Origin: an uncultured Clostridium sp.
GTDB lineage: Bacteria; Bacillota; Clostridia; Clostridiales; Clostridiaceae
Assembly: GCA_934755305.1 (NCBI GenBank)
Contig: CAKVLD010000038.1
Coordinates: 1 to 28,982, forward strand
Reading direction: 5' to 3'
DNA: 28,982 nt
The translations under genes were made by a program, and so were the position numbers. Positions 1 to 8,800 of the stretch are shown one piece after another. The notes under the pieces were generated by a model that saw only the letters and a list, made by a program, of their open reading frames with translations, did not search any database and was not told the origin of the DNA. Within the stretch, counting starts at the first letter, position 1. Every line of letters begins with the position of its first letter.

Positions 1-74
1 ATTTCTTGTGCTCTTTCGTTTGTAAATGTTGCTCCATCATATAATTCTTGTGGTGTAATTCTAATTTGTGACAT
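1..74 (-). CDS. esxA: WXG100 secreted protein EsxA, second tandem copy (partial)
   Basis: Only the first 24 codons and two bases lie in the window, and the gene continues beyond position 1. The encoded start MSQIRITPQELYDGA is the N-terminal helix of an EsxA-type WXG100 protein, a small helical-hairpin protein exported by the type VII system. All 74 bases are identical to 363-436 of the complete neighbouring copy, whereas the upstream sequences differ (AAGGAA here, GAGGG there, as ribosome-binding sites). This is therefore a tandem gene duplication with its own translation signal. The WXG motif itself lies outside the window, so completeness of this copy cannot be judged. Confidence 0.85.
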   Translation of the reverse strand, partial: MSQIRITPQELYDGATFTNERAQE

Positions 75-142
75 ATTAATTTCCTTCTTTCATTTATTTT
101 ATATATATTATAATTTTATTTATTGTTTCTTATATCGGTATA

Positions 143-436
143 TTAGCTATTAAATGCTTTAGATACTTCTAAATCTGCATTTTCTAATGTTTCACCAGCT
201 GCTTGCATTTGTGATGCTACTCCTTCTACTACTGGTGGGAATTCTTTCATAAATGAATTGTATAATTCATTAAAACTTGCTACGAAGCTACTTTGTGCTG
301 CCCCTTCCCAGTTTCCTGTTACTTCATCAACCTTTGATTTTAATTGAGTTAATTGATTTGTTATTTCTTGTGCTCTTTCGTTTGTAAATGTTGCTCCATC
401 ATATAATTCTTGTGGTGTAATTCTAATTTGTGACAT
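143..436 (-). CDS. esxA: WXG100 family type VII secretion substrate EsxA
   Basis: A 97-residue protein with the WXG100 layout: a helix (about 8-40), a turn carrying W43-E-G45, and a second helix (about 50-92). No signal peptide is present, as usual for proteins exported as folded dimers through the EssC channel. In Firmicutes EsxA is both substrate and needed for secretion of other substrates. The ATG is preceded by GAGGG. It is near the distal end of operon 2, 60 bp after the membrane-protein gene, and a second copy begins 68 bp downstream. The family assignment is firm. Which partner it dimerises with (itself or the WXG-like protein at 1096-1395) cannot be told from sequence. Confidence 0.93.
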   Translation of the reverse strand: MSQIRITPQELYDGATFTNERAQEITNQLTQLKSKVDEVTGNWEGAAQSSFVASFNELYNSFMKEFPPVVEGVASQMQAAGETLENADLEVSKAFNS

Positions 437-496
437 ATTCTTATCCCTCTTTCTTCTAATTGTTTATATATAAACCTAAAACTTAGGTTAATAACA

Positions 497-1072
497 TTAA
501 TTTAATTCATTTATAAACTTTCCTGTATATCTTTTTAGATATAATTCAAGTTGTTTTTTACTAATATCTGATGCATAAATAAATGTATCTATTGTTTTTT
601 TCTTTTTTCTATAATCTCTTATATATTCTTTATTCCCCTTAAAATAGTTCACCTTTAAAATAGGCTTACTTGTTATCTTGAAACACCCTAATTCATTACT
701 ATAATCTATAGTTTGAACTTCATCATAATAAATTTCTGTTTCTTCCTTCCTAAGTCCCATTTTATCTTCCCTATCTATATTTTCATATACTACAGAAAAG
801 CTATTATCCTTAAAAAGTATTTTTGCTGGTATATCCCTATAATATCCAATCTTTTTAGTACTTATAAAAAGATATACCAATAATAATATAGTTATTAAGT
901 TCTCTTTTATAATTTCAAAAGAAAAACCATCCATCAATATTTTGAATATAAAAGCTGCTAATAGAAAACAAGTTAAAAATTTTGCTACTTTCCTAACAAA
1001 AGGGCGGTTGCTTTTACCTTCTATATAAACTCTATTTGTTATGTTAACGCTTTCATTAGTTATGCTTTTCAT
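497..1072 (-). CDS. Two-helix membrane protein, possible PH-like (YcxB-type) domain
   Basis: A 191-residue protein of unknown function. A basic N-terminal stretch (KSNRPFVRKVAK) leads into two hydrophobic segments, roughly 30-46 and 58-72, and then a soluble domain of mixed strands to about 190. The soluble part contains IYYDEVQTIDY followed by alternating hydrophobic and charged residues, a pattern like the bacterial PH-like/YcxB fold; that fold call is inference. It is a diverged paralogue of the protein at 2723-3352: both have two helices and the aligned block REDxxGL...IxYdxVQxIxY. It sits directly downstream of the WXG-like gene (23-bp gap), so a role as membrane partner or immunity protein is possible but unproven. 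It starts at an ATG with a GAGGAG ribosome-binding site. Confidence 0.75.
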   Translation of the reverse strand: MKSITNESVNITNRVYIEGKSNRPFVRKVAKFLTCFLLAAFIFKILMDGFSFEIIKENLITILLLVYLFISTKKIGYYRDIPAKILFKDNSFSVVYENIDREDKMGLRKEETEIYYDEVQTIDYSNELGCFKITSKPILKVNYFKGNKEYIRDYRKKKKTIDTFIYASDISKKQLELYLKRYTGKFINELN

Positions 1073-1095
1073 ATTTTTCTCCTCTATTTTAGGTA

Positions 1096-1395
1096 TTAAT
1101 CTTTATAATTTAGCTTTTGTGCATCAGTAACTAGATCATTAAAATTCCCTTTAGCTTCTATAAGTATTGTATTCATTAAATCAATAATACTAGTATAAAG
1201 ATCAATATTCTTTACCCAATCATTATTGTACTTTTCAAAAAAAGCTTCCCCAGCAACACTATTCCAACCATTTGTTTTTAATGTTTCTAGTACTTTTAAT
1301 AATTCGTTTCTTATAGAAACCATTTCATCTTTTGCAGCTGTATATTCTGATACTGCTGTATCAAATGCTTCTATTTCAACTTTAAAATCAGCCAT
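1096..1395 (-). CDS. WXG100-like protein with WxS variant motif
   Basis: A 99-residue all-helical protein with the size and layout of a WXG100 protein, with the turn at residues 43-50 reading GWNSVAGE. The usual W-x-G is therefore W44-N-S46, with glycine displaced to position 49. There is no signal peptide. A run of helical residues (52-95) follows, ending in LNYKD. It lies in operon 2 between the TPR gene (30-bp gap) and a membrane-protein gene (23-bp gap). It is probably a type VII substrate or the heterodimer partner of EsxA. It differs clearly from the tandem EsxA copies, so it is not a recent duplicate. Ribosome-binding site GAGG precedes the ATG. Confidence 0.82.
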   Translation of the reverse strand: MADFKVEIEAFDTAVSEYTAAKDEMVSIRNELLKVLETLKTNGWNSVAGEAFFEKYNNDWVKNIDLYTSIIDLMNTILIEAKGNFNDLVTDAQKLNYKD

Positions 1396-1425
1396 ATATT
1401 TATCATCCTCTTTATAATTTTTAAC

Positions 1426-2700
1426 TTATTGTAACTTAGCTAAAATTTCATTAGCTTTGTCCTCTTCCCCCATAGCTTTATAAATAGATGCTTTTGTGCT
1501 TAATGCTTCTTTAGAATCTTCTTTTAGTAATAGTACATAATCTATTAATTCTAATGCTTTTGTAAATTCTTTTATATCCTTAAGACATAAAATTCTAAAC
1601 ATATATGCATCCAAGAACATAGGATTTTTTATAGTTATATCTCTATACATTTTAATTATTTCTTTATAATAATTATTAGATTCTTCTTCTCTATCTAGTT
1701 TCTTTAAACATAAAGCTTTATAATAATGAGCTGCAAGTACTATTGATGATTTTAGATCATCTACCTTACTTACTACCTCTGCTTGTGCTAATAACTTTTC
1801 ATAATTATTAACAGTTAACAAAGCATTCATTAATATATACCTAGAATCTAAATCTACTTGTCCATCTTCTAAAGAAACTGCTTTTTCAAGATATTCTATA
1901 GCAGTGTTTACATCTTCTTTTTGCGCATATACCTTAGCTTTTTCTATATAAAGATTTCTTTCTTCTATTTCAAACCCTTCCATACTTTCAGCTTTTTCTA
2001 TCATTTCTAACGCTTTTTCATAATTTCCAAGCATATTAGTTACTTTAATCTTGTCATAGAATAGAGAGACATCTTTAGGGAATAATTCTAGAGCATTATC
2101 AATTACTTTTTCTGCTTTATCATATTCACCTTTAGCAAAGTAAATTTCAAATCTTAAGTGATATCCGTCAAAAATATCTGGACAATATTTACTTAATTCT
2201 TCTAGAGCTACTAAAGCTTCATCAAACTTATCATTATTTATAAATGCATATATTTGTCTTAATCTAAATTGTGGCTCTAATTTATTCTTATTTATAGCTT
2301 TTGAATAATTTCTAATTGCCATATCAAATTTATTAATTTCTTCATAAACCATTCCAAGATTGTAATAAATCTGCGGATCTTCAAAGCCTTTTTCAATAGC
2401 CTTATTATATTCAGCTACTCCCCCTTCTACATTTCCTCTTAAGAAGCATATATTACCTAAGTGAAAATATATAACTGGGTTATTTTTGTCTATTAACATT
2501 GCCTTTCTGAAGTTGCTTTCAGCATTATCAAGATTTTCTAAAGATGCATAAGCCATACCTAAATTAATATAAGTATCTAAATAATTAGGATTTATTTCTT
2601 TTGCTTTATTTAGATATCTTATAGCATCTTCTGCCTTTCCTTTAGCTATAAGCAATAAACTTTGTTCATTTAATTCAAGTTCTTCTGTATATTCTTTCAT
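1426..2700 (-). CDS. Tetratricopeptide-repeat protein
   Basis: A 424-residue soluble protein made almost wholly of about ten TPR units. Examples are YLDTYINLGMAYASLENLDN (about 40-60), PVIYFHLGNICFLRGNVEG, PQIYYNLGMVYEEINKFDM and VSLFYDKIKVTNMLGNYEK, each with the canonical small residue and Y/F at the helix turns. TPR solenoids act as scaffolds for protein-protein contacts. No signal peptide or membrane segment is seen, so it should act in the cytosol. Short gaps to its neighbours (22 and 30 bp) place it in the secretion operon, suggesting a chaperone or assembly role for WXG/LXG substrates. That role is inferred from context only. Confidence 0.88.
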   Translation of the reverse strand: MKEYTEELELNEQSLLLIAKGKAEDAIRYLNKAKEINPNYLDTYINLGMAYASLENLDNAESNFRKAMLIDKNNPVIYFHLGNICFLRGNVEGGVAEYNKAIEKGFEDPQIYYNLGMVYEEINKFDMAIRNYSKAINKNKLEPQFRLRQIYAFINNDKFDEALVALEELSKYCPDIFDGYHLRFEIYFAKGEYDKAEKVIDNALELFPKDVSLFYDKIKVTNMLGNYEKALEMIEKAESMEGFEIEERNLYIEKAKVYAQKEDVNTAIEYLEKAVSLEDGQVDLDSRYILMNALLTVNNYEKLLAQAEVVSKVDDLKSSIVLAAHYYKALCLKKLDREEESNNYYKEIIKMYRDITIKNPMFLDAYMFRILCLKDIKEFTKALELIDYVLLLKEDSKEALSTKASIYKAMGEEDKANEILAKLQ

Positions 2701-2722
2701 TACTTACTTCCATCCTTAGTTC

Positions 2723-3352
2723 CTATATTTCTGGATAATCTATTCTTTCCATTACTACTCTAGACTTAGATTCTAGAGTTTTTAATATTTCTTCGTTATT
2801 GTCGAAATATAGATATATCCTAACTACACTTCCTTGACCTTTAATATTTCTTCTGTAATATTCTTCACCTTTTTCATAGTTTGAATATTTTATTGATGTA
2901 TATTTAGAATAAATATCTATTCTATTATGATATGTATTATATACAATTCTTTGAATCCAGTTATAATTAACTTCTAAGCCATTATATTCTCTCTTACTAT
3001 TTAATACATAAACATCTCTAATAACATCATCAGTTAGAACTATTTCTTCATATACTCTTCTATTTATCTGATTGTTATTACTTTGCTTTACCATAACATA
3101 GTGTACATATGGAATTACCCAAAGAAAAGCATAACCAGCTAAAGCTACAAATGCTGATACAAATTCATTATTTTCAGAATGGGTTTTAGGTACTGTTCTA
3201 ATCCAGCTCCATAAAATAATAGCTAATAGCACCGCTCCTACATGTAAGGCTACATTAATTTTCCTATCTCTAGCCCAGTTGGGATGTTTTTTATATTGAG
3301 TTTTAACAATATCTTTTTTCAACTTGCTATCCACATAAATCTTTTTATTCAT
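2723..3352 (-). CDS. Two-helix membrane protein, paralogue of the 497-1072 product
   Basis: A 209-residue protein. A basic, cytosolic-looking N-terminus (KKHPNWARDRK) precedes two hydrophobic segments (about 34-52 and 64-84), then a strand-rich soluble domain (about 95-205). The block EVNYNWIQRIVYNTYHNRIDI aligns with the equivalent block of the 191-residue protein encoded at 497-1072. The two are ancient paralogues, each sited after a secretion substrate: here 97 bp after the LXG-type protein. Two-helix proteins beside LXG proteins can be immunity proteins, and a structural role in the secretion membrane complex is an equal alternative. No family function is recognised. The start codon is ATG, preceded by AAGAGGT. 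Confidence 0.75.
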   Translation of the reverse strand: MNKKIYVDSKLKKDIVKTQYKKHPNWARDRKINVALHVGAVLLAIILWSWIRTVPKTHSENNEFVSAFVALAGYAFLWVIPYVHYVMVKQSNNNQINRRVYEEIVLTDDVIRDVYVLNSKREYNGLEVNYNWIQRIVYNTYHNRIDIYSKYTSIKYSNYEKGEEYYRRNIKGQGSVVRIYLYFDNNEEILKTLESKSRVVMERIDYPEI

Positions 3353-3449
3353 ATATTACCTCTTATCATGATTTGTTATTACTTTTTATAAATTGATACC
3401 CCTCTTTACTTTTCTCCTTACTTATATTCCAATAGTTAATAGATGTTTT

Positions 3450-4919
3450 CTATTTTGCAAAGGATTGCATAGCTTTTCCTATATTCTGTGCATTCTTTGA
3501 AAGTTTTTCTCCAAGGCCTGTTAGTTTAGATAAGTCTGGCATTAATATTTTACCTAAATCTCCACCTGTTAACTTTTGTTCTACACCATAGAATGAATTG
3601 GCCTTAAATATTATACTAACAATATTTGTAGCTGGTTTACCAAGTTTAGCTGCTTCACTAAACTTATCAACTGTTTTGAAGTTAGGTTTTATTCCATTTA
3701 CTATATGTTTTAATCCACCAGTTGCTAAGTTTTTCATATCTGTCTTCATAAAGTTACCTAATATAGACATTGATCTTGATCTATCTCCATTAAATAATCC
3801 TTTAATAACTTCCCCACCTGATTTTAAATTAAATTTAGTGTATGCTACTGTGTCTTTAACTTCGCCCCATAACCTTGATGTACTTTGACCTATTTGTGCT
3901 CTAAAGTGTGAATCTGTAAATAAAGCTTTAGTTCCATTCCATATAGTCTTAGGGTTCATCTCCCATACACCATCTGTTTTTTGCATGAATCTACTTCCTA
4001 TAATTCCAGCACCGCCACTATTTTTACTACCAAATAATTCTTTTAATCCTACAAATCCCTTATCACCAGCAAAGTTTTTAAACTTACTTCCTAAACCACG
4101 TATATCATGGAAAATAACTACTGTATTGGCGACAATTTCAGTAACATCTAAAGTTGCAGCAATACCATTAACAATATCACTATTAAATTCAAATCTTAAT
4201 ATATCACTTAATTTATTAACTTTATCATACCTATTTGCCCAGGCGGGATCTGAATTATTAGTTGCGTAAGCTCTCATATTATAAGCTATATTAGATACTG
4301 CATTAACTATTGAAAATACTGCTGCTACTGCAGTGGCAATTGCAATAAATAATCCTCCTCCAAGAGTACATAATACAACTACCGCTACTGCTATTACTCC
4401 TATTTGAATAATACTATCTACTATGTATTTTCCTCCACCAGTTCTATACCAGTCGTAAATACTTGATTTTACATCACCTATAAAATCAGCTGCAGTATTA
4501 AATGCATCTTTAACCCATCTACCAAAGTCAGTAGCATTTAATACATCGGTATTTAGCCATTGGAAAAACTCTGATACAGCACTTATTTTCATATTATTAG
4601 CTTTTTTGAATTCTCCAGCTAAAGTATTTATTCTTTTAGCCATTGCTTCATCAGTGCTTTTAACTTTTTCTTTAAAGCTATCTATACTATCTGCAAAATT
4701 CTCAAGTCTTGTTGCTTTTTTATTTAATTCACTTATTTTGGAATTGATAAAACTTAAAGCATTACTTGTATTAGAACTTTGTCCTCCCTTTAAATCTGAA
4801 AACTTTTTAGTAATTCCATCTAACTTTTTACTATAATTTTCAGCTTGGGTGGAAGCTTGTCTACTCATTTTGCTAGCATTATTAAGATCACTGTAATCTA
4901 TATTTAATACTGTTCCCAT
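3450..4919 (-). CDS. LXG-type type VII secretion substrate, no recognisable toxin domain
   Basis: A 489-residue protein with an LXG/WXG-like helical N-terminus (residues 1-110, coiled-coil around 55-110 including SKISELNKKATRLENFADS). A middle segment contains W121 and a long hydrophobic stretch at about 169-206. The glycine- and lysine-rich C-terminal half has no catalytic motif that I recognise. It is preceded by small Lap1-like and Lap2-like genes, the typical trio for LXG effectors, in which the two helical partners help guide the effector to the secretion motor. The hydrophobic stretch could insert into membranes, as in membrane-acting LXG toxins. No dedicated immunity gene is certain; the membrane protein just downstream is a candidate. 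Starts at ATG with GGGGAG. Confidence 0.72.
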   Translation of the reverse strand: MGTVLNIDYSDLNNASKMSRQASTQAENYSKKLDGITKKFSDLKGGQSSNTSNALSFINSKISELNKKATRLENFADSIDSFKEKVKSTDEAMAKRINTLAGEFKKANNMKISAVSEFFQWLNTDVLNATDFGRWVKDAFNTAADFIGDVKSSIYDWYRTGGGKYIVDSIIQIGVIAVAVVVLCTLGGGLFIAIATAVAAVFSIVNAVSNIAYNMRAYATNNSDPAWANRYDKVNKLSDILRFEFNSDIVNGIAATLDVTEIVANTVVIFHDIRGLGSKFKNFAGDKGFVGLKELFGSKNSGGAGIIGSRFMQKTDGVWEMNPKTIWNGTKALFTDSHFRAQIGQSTSRLWGEVKDTVAYTKFNLKSGGEVIKGLFNGDRSRSMSILGNFMKTDMKNLATGGLKHIVNGIKPNFKTVDKFSEAAKLGKPATNIVSIIFKANSFYGVEQKLTGGDLGKILMPDLSKLTGLGEKLSKNAQNIGKAMQSFAK

Positions 4920-4944
4920 TTTACTCCCCTTATTATAATTTTAA

Positions 4945-5358
4945 TTATTTATTACGTCTTTCTCTTTCTCTTCTTCTTCTTCTTTCTTCTTTTGCACGTC
5001 TAAGATCTTCTTTCAATGAACTAAGTCTACTTTCTAAACTACTTATTTTGCTACTTATATCGTTTAATTCACTTGATAGACTTCTTAAAGCTTCTGAAAG
5101 TTTTGAATCGTCAGGAGAATCTTCTTCCTTGTCAGAATTTAATTCTGAATTAAGATCATTTAAATTATTAGTAACCTTTACTCCATGTAATATACCATTG
5201 CCTGCTACTACTATGTCACTATTAAAATAATCCACATAAGAATTACCACTGCTATTTAAACTACTCTTAATTTTTTCTACCTGACTTTTTCTTTTCTTTA
5301 AATCGCTAATCTCGTTTTTAACTCTTGTAATTTCTCTTTCTATACTCTCAACTGACAT
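4945..5358 (-). CDS. Lap2-like coiled-coil protein (DUF5082/YwqH type)
   Basis: A 137-residue, highly charged helical protein. A first coiled coil (about 5-35), a short middle segment around SYVDYFNSDIVVAGNGILHG, and a second coiled coil (about 85-125) end in an extremely basic tail, KEERRRRRERERRNK. Size, layout and position between a WXG100-like gene and an LXG gene match the DUF5082/YwqH family. In that family such proteins bind the LXG domain and help target it for secretion. Gaps of 13 bp upstream and 25 bp downstream indicate tight co-transcription. The poly-arginine tail is unusual and may contact EssC or membrane lipids (inference). A strong AGGAGG precedes the ATG. Confidence 0.72.
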   Translation of the reverse strand: MSVESIEREITRVKNEISDLKKRKSQVEKIKSSLNSSGNSYVDYFNSDIVVAGNGILHGVKVTNNLNDLNSELNSDKEEDSPDDSKLSEALRSLSSELNDISSKISSLESRLSSLKEDLRRAKEERRRRRERERRNK

Positions 5359-5371
5359 TTATTTTTTCCTC

Positions 5372-5713
5372 CTAAGATTCTTGAGAAGCTGCTATTACTT
5401 TGTGAAACTCAGCTGCATTTTTATCTATTTCCTTACTTACAGCTTCATCTGCATCAATATATGTACTTTCTGCTTCTACTAAGGCATCATATAAATCATA
5501 CAAAGTTTCCTCTATATCATTTAAATTTCCAGTCAAAAGATTATATTGCTTTTCAAAGTTATTTCTTGATTTTCCAGCCCAGGTTGAAAGAAGTGTATGA
5601 GTTGTTTTTTCGACCTTATTCTTCGTCTCAGTGAAAGTTTTAGCTGTACTTTTAAACTTCATTATTGCATCATGAATTTTATCCGTCTCTAAACGCTTTA
5701 TCTCACCTGCCAT
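5372..5713 (-). CDS. WXG100-like Lap1-type protein
   Basis: A 113-residue helical protein beginning MAGEIKRLETDKIH, with W45-A-G47 in the turn between helices (LLSTWAGKSRNNF), a clear WXG motif. An open frame extends 31 codons further upstream to 5806, but those codons run through the promoter and the dyad element. The ATG at 5713 has a good GGGGG ribosome-binding site and is the believable start. It is the first gene of operon 2 and is followed 13 bp later by the Lap2-like gene and then the LXG gene, the arrangement of DUF5344/YwqI-type partners. It probably forms a complex with Lap2 on the LXG domain. Confidence 0.8.
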   Translation of the reverse strand: MAGEIKRLETDKIHDAIMKFKSTAKTFTETKNKVEKTTHTLLSTWAGKSRNNFEKQYNLLTGNLNDIEETLYDLYDALVEAESTYIDADEAVSKEIDKNAAEFHKVIAASQES

Positions 5714-5753
5714 TATAATCCCCCTATCCCAGTATATTCTTGTCTTCCTATGT

Positions 5754-5759
5754 ATTATA
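5754..5759 (-). promoter_or_regulatory. -10 element of operon 2
   Basis: TATAAT on the minus strand, within GTTATATAATACA, places the transcript start near 5746, about 33 nt before the ATG at 5713. At 17-bp spacing the -35 position reads AAGAAA, a poor match, as at activator-dependent promoters. It lies 42 bp from the dyad pair at 5801-5832. Confidence 0.6.
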
Positions 5760-5796
5760 TAACATCTTTTTATATTTTTCTTCATAAAATTGAAAA

Positions 5797-5836
5797 ATGT
5801 GACCAAGGTCCTATATTTTTACGACCTTGGTCACAT
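5797..5836 (-). promoter_or_regulatory. Paired GACYNNRGTC dyads upstream of operon 2
   Basis: Two 10-bp palindromes, GACCAAGGTC (5801-5810) and GACCTTGGTC (5823-5832), start 22 bp apart. Together they also form a perfect 14-bp inverted repeat. The same two-box arrangement, with the same 22-bp spacing and the same distance to a TATAAT, occurs upstream of operon 1 (13144-13175). I therefore read it as a regulator-binding site. Transcribed as RNA it would also form a hairpin followed by TTTTC, so partial termination of the essC transcript here is possible. Confidence 0.65.
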
Positions 5837-5871
5837 ATGTTTTTTTAATTTGTTAATTCTTATTTAAATAG

Positions 5872-8800
5872 TTACTGCATAGTTTTGATTTTTATTACTT
5901 CGTTTTCTACTATATAATAAGCATCTCCTAGTTCTAACTTTTTCTTAAAGCTTCTAGTTATATTAATATTCATATCAAAGAACTTACTATTTTCAAGATC
6001 TTCATATAATATACCTTTTCTATTTTCTTTTAATGATTTAACTAATTCTTTAGAAGCAAATGTTACTTGAACATTATCAATATTATTAAATATAATACAT
6101 ACTTTTAACTTTTTATATTGTCCAACTATCTTCTTATACATGTCCATTATTTCTTTATTATTGTTAATATCATTTACTGCATCATTATTATTAACAACTA
6201 CTAATAATAATGGTTCATCTTTTAAAGCTTCTATACCTTCATCCATCATTAAATCTTGACGTTCATCTAAAATATCATGTACATCTTCTATAACTTCTTC
6301 AAAATCACTATATAATACAGAATACTTGTCTACAAATCCGTAATCATCCATAAAACTTAAATCTTTTTCGATATTATCTATAACATAAGCCTTTACTGGA
6401 TTTGATAAGATATTCTTTTGTAAATTGTTCATAATATTTCTAATTAATGTTCTCTTACCTCTTCCTGTTTTACCTATAGTACAGAATACTCCTACATTTG
6501 CAAGATTTATAGTTTCTAATTCTATAGTTGCATAATTTAAACCTATTGGTACTTCATATTCTTTTAAATTACTTAAGTTGTAATTATTATTTATATAATT
6601 CATATCTAATAACTTAGGTATTTCAGGAATAACTTTAGCACCTTTACCTGGATATTTTGAATTCATTTCCTCTATGAATAATTTCATATTAGCAACTCTT
6701 TCAATTTCTTTTTCTCCTTCAAAAGCTAAATATGTTTGATATTCATAAATAACTTTATCAATAGAAATTAAAGCTCTACCTGGTACATTCTTAGGTTGCA
6801 TTCTACATCTATCAAATAACATTCCATATTCACCAGAATCATTACAATATAATCCTATCTTTCTACCAAAGTTAGTCATATACTTGTAACTTACACCTGT
6901 TGTTTGAGGGTTTGCCATAATTACTGTTATACCTACAGCTATACCTTCTCTACAAATATTTACAAAGGCTTCTTCCATATCTGGATATAACTCTTTAAAA
7001 GCAGTAAAATTATCTAGCATTATAACTATATGAGGTAAATCTTTAAATCCTGCTTCTCTATATGAAGCAAAAGAACTAATACCTAAATTAGATAATATCT
7101 CTTTACGTTTTGCTATTTCTTTTAATATCATCTTAATAAAGTTTTTAAGCTTTTCATCTTCTGAAGAAGTAACTACACCACCTACATGTTTTAAACTTTC
7201 AAAGTTTTTAAGTATCATAGATGCAAAATCCATAATATAAATATTTACTTCTTCAGGGGAATAAGTATCTGCTACTGATTTAATTATTGTTTGAAGCAAA
7301 CTAGTTTTACCAAATTGTGACGAACCTACTATAAATATATTTGCATCTTGAAGATTAATCTTAACTGTCTCTTGAAGCTGTCTAGTTGGATCATCATATA
7401 ATCCTAATTCCACTTCTGTAGCTAGAGGATTTTTAGAAGAAGATACTGCATCTTTTAAGTAAATTAAATCAGGTAATGGTGGTAAACATATACCTGGCAA
7501 TCTTTCTATATTATTTTTTTCACAATAATTATGAACATAATCTACTATTGCCTCAAGCTGAGTTTCACTATTTCCTTCTGTTTTCTTTTTCTTTTGCTTA
7601 AATACTTCTTTTCTTTTTCCCCATAAATTAACTTCATTTATTTCAAATTCTTTAAATGTTCCCATATCATCATTAACAGCAGAAGCTCCACTATAAGCCG
7701 ATTGGAACAAATCAAATATTTCATTATTACCAACTTGTAAATAAGCTCTACCTGGTTCCTTAATTTCTGCAGCTAAAGGTGATTTTAAAACTTCATTTGA
7801 ATCTTGTTTATTTTGTACCTTTAAACATAATTTGAATTTAGAGTTACTCCAAATTTGATCATCTACAACACCTGAAGGTTTTTGAGTTGCAAGTATTAAG
7901 TGAACCCCTAAACTTCTACCTATTCTGGCTGCTGATATTAATTCTTTCATAAATTCAGGTTGATCACTTTTAAGCTCTGCAAATTCGTCAACTATTAATA
8001 TTAAATGTGGAAGTGGCGTTTTGGCTTCTCCAGCTTTAAACTTTTTAATATATGCATCAATATGATTTACTTCTGCTTCTGCAAAAATTTCTTGACGCTT
8101 TCTAAGTTCTGCTTTAATAGATAATAAAGAACGTGTAATTTCTCTACCATCTATATTAGTGATAGCTCCAACTAAGTGTGGTAAATCTTTAAATTGATTA
8201 ACCATACCACCACCCTTAAAGTCTATAATTACAAATCCAACTTCATATGGATGGAAAAGTGTAGCCATTGATAAAATATAACTTTGTAAAATTTCACTTT
8301 TACCAGAACCTGTAGTACCTGCTACTAATCCGTGAGGTCCATGATGCTTTTCATTTAAGTCTAAAGCTACTATATCCTTATTACTTTTTACTCCTAAAGG
8401 AGCTGCCATACTTTTATATACTGCTGATTCATTCCATCTTTTTTCTATATCTAAATCATCAGTATCTTGTATTCCTAATAGTTCGTATAAAGTTATATTT
8501 TTAGTTAATTGACTTTCTAAAGTAACTTCATCTACATAAATAGGTGCCATCTTTAAAGCTAATTCTTCTAATAAATCTTTTTTTATTGGATTATAAGAAA
8601 ATTCTACTCTCTTTTCTCCATCTTCTGTATCTATTAATATTCCTTTTGAAAGATCTTCTTCTTTATCTAATCTTGCTATCTTCTTACATCCTTTAGGTAA
8701 TAATTCTTCACTTTCTTCAAAAAATACAAATGTTACCCCAAGTTCTTCTCCATTACTTATAAATTTAGATATAGGGTGATTATTTATTCCTTTATTATCT

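Noticed and set aside
3598..4836. Plus-strand ORFs within the LXG gene
   Set aside because: They lie opposite a well-supported coding frame with good translation signals and look like hydrophobic low-complexity shadows.
5714..5806. A longer N-terminus for the Lap1-like protein, starting at 5806
   Set aside because: The extra 31 codons overlap the -10 and part of the dyad. The ATG at 5713 has a GGGGG ribosome-binding site and gives a normal-length WXG100 protein.
5797..5836. Simple intrinsic terminator after essC
   Set aside because: The perfect inverted repeat could terminate, but the same boxes with identical spacing occur at the operon 1 promoter, where they do not follow a gene. A regulator site explains both, so I call it regulatory and mention termination as a possible side role.
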